Below are positions 1 through 6,027 of a stretch of 14,649 nucleotides of DNA, piece by piece. Every line of letters starts with the position of its first letter. Within the stretch, counting starts at the first letter, position 1. The notes beneath the pieces were generated by a model that was given only the letters and a program-made list of their open reading frames with translations, ran no database searches and was not told the origin of the DNA. Origin of the DNA: FEN-1297 sp964530445. GTDB lineage: Bacteria; Bacteroidota; Ignavibacteria; Ignavibacteriales; Ignavibacteriaceae. Location of the stretch: the NCBI GenBank assembly GCA_964530445.1, contig CAZHBJ010000081.1, positions 1 through 14,649 of the forward strand, read 5' to 3'. A program made the position numbers and the translations under genes.

Positions 1-141
1 TAATGATATTTTATCATATAATATTTTTTCTAATCCTTAAGTTGACGCCTATGTGAGCTACTCTGCGTAATAAAAAACTTCCGTTATGTTCTTAAAATAA
101 TTACTTTATAAAGATCCATTTAATTTGATTTATATATCGAT

Positions 142-1191
142 CTACCGGGTTGGCTTCCAGATGACTTTACCTTCCGGATCAATATATCCCCATTTATTAT
201 CCACTTCAATCATTGCCCGGTTATTATAAAATACTCCTGCCCCGTTATATTGCGGTTCAATTACTATTTTACCCGATTTATTAATATAACCCCATTGACC
301 TTTTATTTTTACCGCTGCCAATCCTTCTTCAAATTTAGAAGCCGCAGTGTATTTAAATGGAATAACAATCTTGCCTGTTAAATTTATAAATCCCCATTTG
401 CCCGAAGATTTTACCAGAGCTAAACTATCGGAAAAAGAACGCGCATCTTCAAAAGCGGGAATAATTATTAAACTATCTTTCGTATTTACAAACCCCCATT
501 TCCCGTTTAACATAACAGGCGCTAATCCCGATGAGAAATGACGCGCGGCTTCAAATCTAGGCCGAACTACAATTTCTCCCTTTTTATTAATGAATCCGTG
601 TTTTTCACCTATCGCAACATTTGCAAATCCGTTGACAAAATCACCTGCATTATCGAATTGTAAAGGGATAATTAATTTCCCATTTTTATTTATATAACCG
701 AATTTATCTGTAATAACGAGAAATAAAAAGCTTTCTTTATGTTCTATCCATGCAAGTCCTTCCGAAAAATTTCCGGTATTATAGAATTTAGGCTGAATTA
801 CCAAATGATAAGAGGTATCTATGAAGCCCCAACCTGAATTTGTAAATATGCCGACAGCAGGCTTTTCAATTTTAGCTAGACCTTCATAGAAAAAACCGCC
901 ATTAGACAGACTTGAAATTTTATGAAATTCACCATCAGTATTAAGGTATCCCCATTCATCTACAATAGAAGTACCGTCAGGTTGGTGAGCAAACATATAA
1001 ACTCTCGATCGGCCATCTAAAAAACCGGAAGCTTGATCATATTTCGGTTTTATAATAATATTACCCGTTGAATCTATAAATCCGTATTTGCTGTTTACAA
1101 TAACAGGGTATAGGATATTTTGACTATATGTAAATGAATCAAAAATAAAAATTATTATCAAACTACAGAATACAAAAAAGGTTTTAAGCAT
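142..1191 (-). CDS. Secreted WG-repeat protein
   Basis: A 349-residue protein. Residues 1-23 form a signal peptide (Lys3, a long hydrophobic run of Phe/Ile/Leu, then S-Y-S-Q), so it is probably exported; there is no lipobox. The rest is built from nine WG-type units of about 30-35 residues. Each opens with a motif such as KYGFID, EWGYLN, GWGFID, KFGYIN, KHGFIN, KWGFVN, KWGFIN, QWGYIN or KWGYID, followed by G-K-I-V-I-x-P-x-F/Y and a G-L-A-x-V strand. Unit 2 is degenerate after its W-G. WG repeats are thought to form beta-rich binding surfaces; no enzyme domain is fused, so the ligand is unknown. The start is supported by GGGA seven bases upstream of the ATG. The gene stands apart from the export operon, separated by the gene-free stretch 1192-1815. 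Family assignment is secure; function is not. Confidence 0.93.
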   Translation of the reverse strand: MLKTFFVFCSLIIIFIFDSFTYSQNILYPVIVNSKYGFIDSTGNIIIKPKYDQASGFLDGRSRVYMFAHQPDGTSIVDEWGYLNTDGEFHKISSLSNGGFFYEGLAKIEKPAVGIFTNSGWGFIDTSYHLVIQPKFYNTGNFSEGLAWIEHKESFLFLVITDKFGYINKNGKLIIPLQFDNAGDFVNGFANVAIGEKHGFINKKGEIVVRPRFEAARHFSSGLAPVMLNGKWGFVNTKDSLIIIPAFEDARSFSDSLALVKSSGKWGFINLTGKIVIPFKYTAASKFEEGLAAVKIKGQWGYINKSGKIVIEPQYNGAGVFYNNRAMIEVDNKWGYIDPEGKVIWKPTR

Positions 1192-1259
1192 TTTGTTATC
1201 CCGCTAAAATTATATTCATACTAAAAAAGTTAAAATGAAGGAATTAAGTGCTATCTAGA

Positions 1260-1291
1260 CAAGGTTAAAAACACTGATGTGTAAAATACAA
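1260..1291 (-). promoter_or_regulatory. Candidate promoter of the WG-repeat gene
   Basis: On the minus strand a TTG (1291-1289) is followed after 21 bases by TAACCTTG (1267-1260). This is one mismatch from the Bacteroidetes-type -7 element TAnnTTTG paired with a -33 TTG. It would leave a leader of roughly 65 bases before the ATG at 1191. The call depends on the host using that sigma-factor consensus, which the window does not prove. Confidence 0.22.
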
Positions 1292-1348
1292 TTTTATTAA
1301 GAAATTATTCCAATCAAAATTGATGGTACTTATACTAAGGATAAAAGT

Positions 1349-1356
1349 ATAACAAC
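1349..1356 (+). repeat. Left 8-bp target-site duplication (ATAACAAC)
   Basis: The octamer ATAACAAC directly abuts the left terminal repeat of the 381-bp element and recurs in direct orientation immediately after the right terminal repeat at 1738-1745. Its position and orientation fit a transposition footprint. Confidence 0.65.
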
Positions 1357-1419
1357 CATATCTGTCCAAAATAAATATAATAGGCTTATATAAATAAATA
1401 CTTATAATGTTTTAATGTC

Positions 1420-1432
1420 ATCCCTTCGGGAT
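1420..1432 (+). repeat. Covarying mini-hairpin 1 (5+3+5)
   Basis: ATCCC-TTC-GGGAT, a perfect 5-bp stem with a TTC triloop, preceded by TAATGTC and followed by TT. It is related to hairpins at 1472-1484 and, in inverted orientation, 1641-1653, which keep the loop and change paired stem bases together. Confidence 0.6.
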
Positions 1433-1471
1433 TTTTGATTTGTTTGTATATTGTTTTTTTAGAATAATTTC

Positions 1472-1484
1472 ACGCTTTCAGCGT
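1472..1484 (+). repeat. Covarying mini-hairpin 2 (5+3+5)
   Basis: ACGCT-TTC-AGCGT, preceded by GAATAATTTC and followed by TTATTGCTA. The flanks match hairpin 3 read on the other strand, while stem pairs 2 and 3 differ by compensatory changes. Confidence 0.6.
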
Positions 1485-1494
1485 TTATTGCTAA

Positions 1495-1602
1495 GAGGCT
1501 GTCTTAAAAGTAATTTTCTATCTAAAAATCCGTGAAAATCAGTTTAAATCTGTGTCATCAGCGTTACATTATTCAGAAAAATATTACTTTTGAGACAGCC
1601 TC
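1495..1602 (+). mobile_element. 108-bp palindrome-ended MITE-like element, copy 1
   Basis: The ends form a 20-base inverted repeat starting GAGGCTGTCT with one mismatch (T against C at position 11, a possible G-U pair in plus-strand RNA). Copy 2 at 4653-4760 has the same length and orientation. By eye the copies differ at about 8 of 108 positions, all in the middle; the outer 27 or so bases at each end are identical. The core (1524-1564) consists of tandem 10-base units. No target-site duplication was found. It interrupts the 381-bp element, so it arrived later. There is no ORF, so mobility would depend on a transposase elsewhere. Confidence 0.8.
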
Positions 1603-1640
1603 GAGATTAAAGTAATAAGATAGTAGTCGAATAGCTTTTA

Positions 1641-1653
1641 ATCCTGAAAGGAT
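1641..1653 (-). repeat. Covarying mini-hairpin 3 (5+3+5, inverted)
   Basis: On the minus strand it reads ATCCT-TTC-AGGAT, preceded by GAATAATTTC and followed by TAAAAGCTA. It is the inverted counterpart of hairpin 2 in the other half of the 381-bp element. Confidence 0.6.
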
Positions 1654-1737
1654 GAAATTATTCCTAAGTAGAATTGTCTTGTTTTCAGTTCATTTGAAAA
1701 ACAAATCACTTGATTCCATTTATTTTGGACAGCACTG

Positions 1738-1745
1738 ATAACAAC
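1738..1745 (+). repeat. Right 8-bp target-site duplication (ATAACAAC)
   Basis: Direct copy of 1349-1356, starting at the base after the right terminal inverted repeat of the 381-bp element. Confidence 0.65.
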
Positions 1746-1815
1746 AAGTGAGATTAAAAATCTTAATTATTCAGATAAATTTAAATGAAAATTTTTAATT
1801 AGTTAAAAATTTTTA

Positions 1816-3042
1816 TCATTCATACCTTAAAGCTTCAATCGGGTCGAGGTTAGCAGCTTTATATGCAGGGTAAGTTCCAAAGGTTACACCCGTTATTACG
1901 CACATTGATAAACCTATTACTACCCAGTCGTATGGTATGACCATAGCGGCATGTAAAAACGTACCGGCAAAATTACCAATGATTATGCCTAACAATATTC
2001 CAAGGAATCCTCCGATTAACGACAAGGCTATGGCTTCAATTAAAAATTGTATTAATATAGCGCTTTTCTTTGCACCGACTGCTTTTCTAATACCTATTTC
2101 CCTTGTCCTTTCCGTAACAGAAACAAGCATAATATTCATTATTCCTACTCCGGCGGCAATAAGAGCAATAATGGAAACTACAAGTGCACCAATCTTTATA
2201 CCTGCAGTCATATCATTTATTTGGGAAATTACGGATTCATTACTAAATATTTCAAAATCATTTTCTTTCCCGGGTAAAACCTTTCTAATGGTTCTCATAT
2301 AACCTATCGCAGCTTCTATCGAAGTTAAATAATTTTCTTTGGATGAAGACATTACAGTAATTGAAACACTTCTATGTCTTTTACCGTATATCGATTCAAA
2401 AGTAGAAATAGGAATAACAATATAATTATCCTGCGTACTTCCGAAAATGTCGGGTTTCTTTTTTAGAACACCTATCACTTTATACGGCTGCCCGTCAACT
2501 CTAACTTCTTTACCTACAGGATATATATTGTTAAAAATTTTGTCCACTATATAATGCCCAAGTACACATACATGACCGCTATATCTAATCTCACTTTCTA
2601 AAAACTCTCTTCCGCTTTCAATTTCCAGGTTTAGTGTTTTATAAACTCCCTGAGTTACACCGACAACATATGTATCGGGATTCGTTTTGTTACTTCCGAA
2701 TTTAACAATTTTACCTCCGGCTCCAAGATAAGCACCCATTCTTTCAACATTGCGCATTGAATTTTCAAGACGGTAAAAATCGTTTAATGTAATATCTTTT
2801 CTGTTTCTATACTTTCTCCATTCGCCATGACTCATAACAGCCGGGTATTTGCGTATTTCAAATGTGTTTTTACTTAAAAATTGTAAACCTTCTTCTATAG
2901 TACTTTGAAGCATAGTAATTATAGTCATAATAACTATAATAGAAAAAATACCGACTACAACTCCAAGAATTGTAAGAAATGTTCTTAATTTATTTGTTTT
3001 TAGTGATTCAAAAGAAATGAAAAATATTTGAAAAAATTTCAT
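1816..3042 (-). CDS. MacB/FtsX-type ABC transporter permease (paralogue D)
   Basis: A 408-residue inner-membrane permease of the MacB-type exporter family. TM1 is at about 20-45 (TFLTILGVVVGIF region), followed by a large periplasmic core (about 46-283). TM2 is at about 284-309, TM3 at about 330-358 and TM4 at about 372-392. The cytoplasmic coupling motif V-T-E-R-T-R-E-I-G-I-R-K-A-V-G-A follows TM2 (309-324), and the protein ends in the family-typical D-P-I-E-A-L-R-Y-E. It lacks an ATPase domain and presumably uses the ATPase encoded at 7295-8017. It is a close paralogue of the next two permeases upstream, but its periplasmic domain has diverged more. The start is supported by GCGGGA six bases upstream. 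It lies 231 bases beyond the previous permease and is last in the cluster. Substrate unknown. Confidence 0.93.
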   Translation of the reverse strand: MKFFQIFFISFESLKTNKLRTFLTILGVVVGIFSIIVIMTIITMLQSTIEEGLQFLSKNTFEIRKYPAVMSHGEWRKYRNRKDITLNDFYRLENSMRNVERMGAYLGAGGKIVKFGSNKTNPDTYVVGVTQGVYKTLNLEIESGREFLESEIRYSGHVCVLGHYIVDKIFNNIYPVGKEVRVDGQPYKVIGVLKKKPDIFGSTQDNYIVIPISTFESIYGKRHRSVSITVMSSSKENYLTSIEAAIGYMRTIRKVLPGKENDFEIFSNESVISQINDMTAGIKIGALVVSIIALIAAGVGIMNIMLVSVTERTREIGIRKAVGAKKSAILIQFLIEAIALSLIGGFLGILLGIIIGNFAGTFLHAAMVIPYDWVVIGLSMCVITGVTFGTYPAYKAANLDPIEALRYE

Positions 3043-3155
3043 CTATATTCCCGCTTTTTAATTTTTGATTTATAAAATGAGCGCCTGTTTATTAAATCAA
3101 AAAAATTTTTAATCTCCTATTTTACGTTAGCTGAAACATAATAACAGGCGGGATT
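3043..3155 (-). promoter_or_regulatory. Structured leader of the last permease gene
   Basis: In the minus-strand transcript, CGCCUGUUAUUA (3150-3139) can pair with UAAUAAACAGGCG (3094-3082), giving 12 pairs with one bulged A around a 44-base loop. The overlapping UCCCGC (3153-3148) can instead pair with GCGGGA (3054-3049), the Shine-Dalgarno-like hexamer six bases before the ATG. The two pairings share three bases and so compete. Both could be chance in AT-rich DNA; function is speculative. Confidence 0.3.
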
Positions 3156-3273
3156 AAATACAAATGAAATTTTAATTTGAATAAAAAAAATTCAATCCTT
3201 CAAAGTAGAATATTTATTTGCAAAAAATATTCTTTTAAATTTATTTTAAAAAATTAAAATAAAGCCGAATATA

Positions 3274-4506
3274 TTATTCATATCTTAACGCTTCAATCGG
3301 ATCAAGGTTCGCCGCTTTATATGCAGGATAAGTTCCGAAGATAACTCCTACAAACAAACATAAAGAGAACCCTATAATAATCCATTCAACGGGTATAGCC
3401 ATAGGTGCATGTAAAAAGCTGCCTGCATAATTTCCGATTCCCACACCTAAAATAATTCCTATGAAGCCCCCGAATAAAGACAGTATTATTGCCTCGATAA
3501 GGAACTGAAGTAAAATTAAATTCCTTTTAGCTCCTATAGCTTTTCGAACTCCTATTTCTCTTGTCCTTTCGGTTACAGAGACAAGCATTATATTCATTAT
3601 GCCTACGCCGGCAGCAAATAAGGCTATAATAGACACAACTATAGCGCCGATTTTTACTCCGCTTGTTATATTATTTATCTGGCTGATAATTGATTCGTTG
3701 CTGAATATATCAAAATCGTTTTCTCCGCCGGGTTTAATCTTTCTAATAATCCGCATATAGCCAATTGCGGATTCAATAGTCGACTGATAATCTTTTTTAC
3801 CTTGAGTCATTACTGTTATATCAAGGCTTCTATGCAGTTTACCGAAAACATTTTGAAAAGTAGTAATCGGAATAAGTATATTACTATCTCTGCTTCTGCC
3901 GAATAATGCGGGTTTTGTATTAAGTACACCTATAACTTTTACAGGAAAACCATTTATCCTTATAATTTGTCCAACAGGATTTAAATTAGGAAATAATTTA
4001 TCAACAACGTCCTGCCCTATATCGCAAACATCATTAGAATATTTAATATCAATGTCCCTTAAATCCCTGCCGTATTCTGCAGTCCAGTCATTGGTTTTCA
4101 TAGCTTCTGCCGTAATACCGATTACAGTAATATTGGGGTTTGTTTTCACACCGTTATATTTAACAACAACTCCATTCCATTCGTCTTGCGCTCCTATATA
4201 TTTTGCACCGGCCAGCATATTTTTTAGTCTATAATAATCATCAAGCGTAATATCAGGCCGGTTTCTATATTTCATCCAGGCACGATGACCGCCGGACATG
4301 ATAGCCGGAAACTTTTGAATTGCAAATGTGTTTTGCCCCAATTGAGATACTCCATTTTCAATACTCTTTTGAAGCATTGTAATTATCGTCATTATTACAA
4401 TAATGGAAAATATTCCTACCACTACTCCAAGAACTGTTAAAAATGTTCTTAATCTATTTGAACTAATGGATTCAACCGAGATGAAAAATATTTGAGATAA
4501 TTTCAT
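3274..4506 (-). CDS. MacB/FtsX-type ABC transporter permease (paralogue C)
   Basis: A 410-residue permease with the same architecture as its neighbours. TM1 is at about 20-46, followed by a periplasmic MacB core (about 47-285, with FSNESIISQIN near its end). TM2 is at about 286-311, then the coupling segment V-T-E-R-T-R-E-I-G-V-R-K-A-I-G-A, then TM3 and TM4 and the terminal D-P-I-E-A-L-R-Y-E. It aligns without apparent gaps to the 410-residue permease at 4785-6017. The two share long identical blocks, including KYSNDVCDIGQD in the periplasmic domain and the region around TM2, so they arose by tandem duplication. Upstream lies a 278-base gap carrying a 108-bp mobile element. A weak AGG lies about nine bases before the start. 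Role: export or membrane-release permease; substrate unknown. Confidence 0.93.
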   Translation of the reverse strand: MKLSQIFFISVESISSNRLRTFLTVLGVVVGIFSIIVIMTIITMLQKSIENGVSQLGQNTFAIQKFPAIMSGGHRAWMKYRNRPDITLDDYYRLKNMLAGAKYIGAQDEWNGVVVKYNGVKTNPNITVIGITAEAMKTNDWTAEYGRDLRDIDIKYSNDVCDIGQDVVDKLFPNLNPVGQIIRINGFPVKVIGVLNTKPALFGRSRDSNILIPITTFQNVFGKLHRSLDITVMTQGKKDYQSTIESAIGYMRIIRKIKPGGENDFDIFSNESIISQINNITSGVKIGAIVVSIIALFAAGVGIMNIMLVSVTERTREIGVRKAIGAKRNLILLQFLIEAIILSLFGGFIGIILGVGIGNYAGSFLHAPMAIPVEWIIIGFSLCLFVGVIFGTYPAYKAANLDPIEALRYE

Positions 4507-4784
4507 AAAAACCAGCCTAACTTTAAATGAAGAATAATACCATCCATCTTAACTAATTATATTAGACAATAATAACCCTTCATTAGTTTATTGGTCACGA
4601 AAATAAAAAATGAAATTAATAAGTACAAATATTAAGGTGTGATAATGAAAAGGAGGCTGTCTTAAAAGTAATTTTCTATTTAAATATCCGTGAAAATCAG
4701 TACAAATCTGTGTAATCAGCGTTCCAAAATTCAGAAAAATATTACTTTTGAGACAGCCTCTTAATTTTAAACATTTATAAATTA
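4507..4784. other. 278-base gap between paralogous permeases
   Basis: No gene is supported. The gap contains 146 bases of AT-rich leader of the downstream permease with a weak 5-bp hairpin (4553-4565, CTAAT/ATTAG with a TAT loop). It also holds the second 108-bp element (4653-4760) and 24 bases up to the stop codon of the upstream permease. I found no promoter close to a consensus. Confidence 0.6.
4653..4760 (+). mobile_element. 108-bp palindrome-ended MITE-like element, copy 2
   Basis: Same length, orientation and terminal palindrome (GAGGCTGTCT to AGACAGCCTC) as 1495-1602, with about 8 internal differences. Its core (4682-4722) has the same 10-base units. It sits 24 bases after the stop codon of the permease at 4785-6017 and inside the presumed operon, so its stem could affect read-through or mRNA 3'-end stability. 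No target-site duplication is visible (left flank GAAAAG, right flank TTAATT). Confidence 0.8.
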
Positions 4785-6017
4785 CTACTCATATCTTAAA
4801 GCTTCGATAGGATCCAGATTTGAGGCTTTATAAGCAGGGTAAGTTCCGAAGATTAATCCGACTACAATACACAATGAGAAACCGATTAAAACCCAATCGA
4901 AAGGAATTGCCATTTGAGCATGTAAAAGACTTCCCGCAAAATTACCGACACCGATTCCAAGGACAATGCCGATGAGGCCTCCGGTTAAACATAAAATTAT
5001 AGCTTCAATCAAAAATTGATAAAGTATGGAACGTCTCCTGGCTCCTATTGCTTTTCTGATTCCTATTTCTCTTGTCCTTTCTGTAACGGATACCAGCATA
5101 ATGTTCATTATGCCGACACCGGCAGCAATTAAAGCTATAATTGAAACTACTATTGCCCCAATTTTAACCCCGGAAGTAATATCATTAATTTGATTGATAA
5201 TTGATTCGTTACTAAAAATGCCAAAATCGTTATCTTTTCCCGGAGCTACTTTCCTAATTGTTCTCATATATCCTATTGCCGATTCAATTGTTGCCTCATA
5301 GTCATCTTTCGATTGAGACATAACCGTAATATTAATACTTCTATGCAGTTTACCGTATATAGATTGAAACCTAGTAATGGGCATAATTAAAAAACTATTC
5401 CTGCTTTGTCCGAACATTGCCGGCTGCGATTCCAAAACTCCGACTACTTTTAAAGGATGATTATTAACCCTTATAATCTGTCCGACCGGATCAATATGTG
5501 GGAACAGTTTATCAACGATATCCTGTCCTATATCACAAACATCATTAGAATATTTAATATCGAGGTCCCTTATATCCCGTCCGCTTGATGTAGTCCAATT
5601 ATTTGTTTTCATAGCGGGAGCCGTTATACCTGCAACCGAAATATTCGGATTTGTTTCTTCTCCGTTGTATTTAACTATCTGTCCCATCTGCCATTGTTCT
5701 GCACCGATATATTTTGCCTGCACCAGCATGCCTTTTAACCTGTTGTAATCCTCAAGCGTAAGGTCTTTCCGGTTTCTATATTTAAACCTCGCATGATGTC
5801 CCCCGCCGATTAATACGGGATATTTTTGTATTTGAAAAGTATTTTTACCAAGCTGCGAGACTCCGTTTTCTATACTATTCTGCAGCATCGTAATAACAGT
5901 CATTATAACGATTATTGAAAAAATGCCTACAACAATACCAAGCATGGTAAGCATTGTTCTAAGTCTATTCCCTTTTATAGACTGAAACGACATGGAAAAA
6001 ATTTCAGTTAATTTCAT
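4785..6017 (-). CDS. MacB/FtsX-type ABC transporter permease (paralogue B)
   Basis: A 410-residue four-TM permease. TM1 is at about 20-46 (MLTMLGIVVGIFSIIVIM region) and the periplasmic core at about 47-285. TM2 at about 286-311 is followed by the T-E-R-T-R-E-I-G-I-R-K-A-I-G-A coupling helix, then two C-terminal TMs and a D-P-I-E-A-L-R-Y-E end. Its ATG overlaps the stop of the preceding permease by one base (TAATG), and GAGG lies eight bases upstream inside that gene. This indicates translational coupling and hence co-production with the divergent permease and the ATPase. A heterodimer of these two is the simplest arrangement, by analogy with LolC/LolE-like pairs (inference). It is closest to the permease at 3274-4506. 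Confidence 0.94.
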   Translation of the reverse strand: MKLTEIFSMSFQSIKGNRLRTMLTMLGIVVGIFSIIVIMTVITMLQNSIENGVSQLGKNTFQIQKYPVLIGGGHHARFKYRNRKDLTLEDYNRLKGMLVQAKYIGAEQWQMGQIVKYNGEETNPNISVAGITAPAMKTNNWTTSSGRDIRDLDIKYSNDVCDIGQDIVDKLFPHIDPVGQIIRVNNHPLKVVGVLESQPAMFGQSRNSFLIMPITRFQSIYGKLHRSINITVMSQSKDDYEATIESAIGYMRTIRKVAPGKDNDFGIFSNESIINQINDITSGVKIGAIVVSIIALIAAGVGIMNIMLVSVTERTREIGIRKAIGARRRSILYQFLIEAIILCLTGGLIGIVLGIGVGNFAGSLLHAQMAIPFDWVLIGFSLCIVVGLIFGTYPAYKASNLDPIEALRYE

Positions 6018-6027
6018 TATTCAAACC
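6015..6027 (-). promoter_or_regulatory. TAATG stop-start overlap (translational coupling)
   Basis: The stop TAA of permease A (6019-6017) shares its last A with the ATG of permease B (6017-6015). A GAGG sits eight bases before that ATG, inside the upstream gene. Confidence 0.75.

Larger units (their letters stand above)
1357..1737. mobile_element. 381-bp non-autonomous element with TIRs and 8-bp TSD
   Basis: The left end (1357-1376) and the reverse complement of the right end (1718-1737) match at 17 of 20 positions. The 15-base core CTGTCCAAAATAAAT is perfect, and the outermost CA is shared. The octamer ATAACAAC abuts both ends (1349-1356 and 1738-1745), exactly as a target-site duplication would. 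There is no transposase ORF, so it is either a MITE or an internally deleted IS. The interior carries three related hairpins and an inserted 108-bp element; without the latter it would be about 273 bp. Eight-base duplications and CA-type termini occur in families such as ISAs1, but that family assignment is only a guess. Confidence 0.7.
1192..1815. other. 624-base gene-free stretch with nested small elements
   Basis: No coding region is credible here on either strand. It holds the leader and a candidate promoter of the WG gene (1192-1291), and a weak AT hairpin (TTATAC 1330-1335 against GTATAA 1347-1352). It also holds a 381-bp inverted-repeat element with its target duplication (1349-1745), and within that a 108-bp palindrome-ended element (1495-1602). 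Bases 1746-1815 are AT-rich downstream sequence of the last permease gene with no clear terminator. Confidence 0.75.

Noticed and set aside
3..17. Terminator after the WG-repeat gene (ATGATA-TTT-TATCAT)
   Set aside because: The stem is six mostly A-T pairs without a T-tract in the transcribed direction, and it lies about 125 bases past the stop.
1420..1653. CRISPR array
   Set aside because: There are only three short palindromes, spacing is irregular, orientation is mixed, and there are no cas genes.
1937..2302. Plus-strand ORF of 121 codons opposite the last permease gene
   Set aside because: It is antisense to a well-conserved permease, its product is low-complexity Ile/Pro/Ser-rich, and it has no family features. 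It is the mirror of the hydrophobic TM codons.
4553..4565. Fourth member of the 5+3+5 hairpin family (CTAAT-TAT-ATTAG)
   Set aside because: The loop is TAT rather than TTC, the stem is nearly all A-T, and the flanks do not match the TAATkTC context.
1816..6017. Recent gene conversion among the three similar permeases
   Set aside because: Their 3' ends encode the same residues but differ at many synonymous positions, so protein-level constraint explains the similarity.
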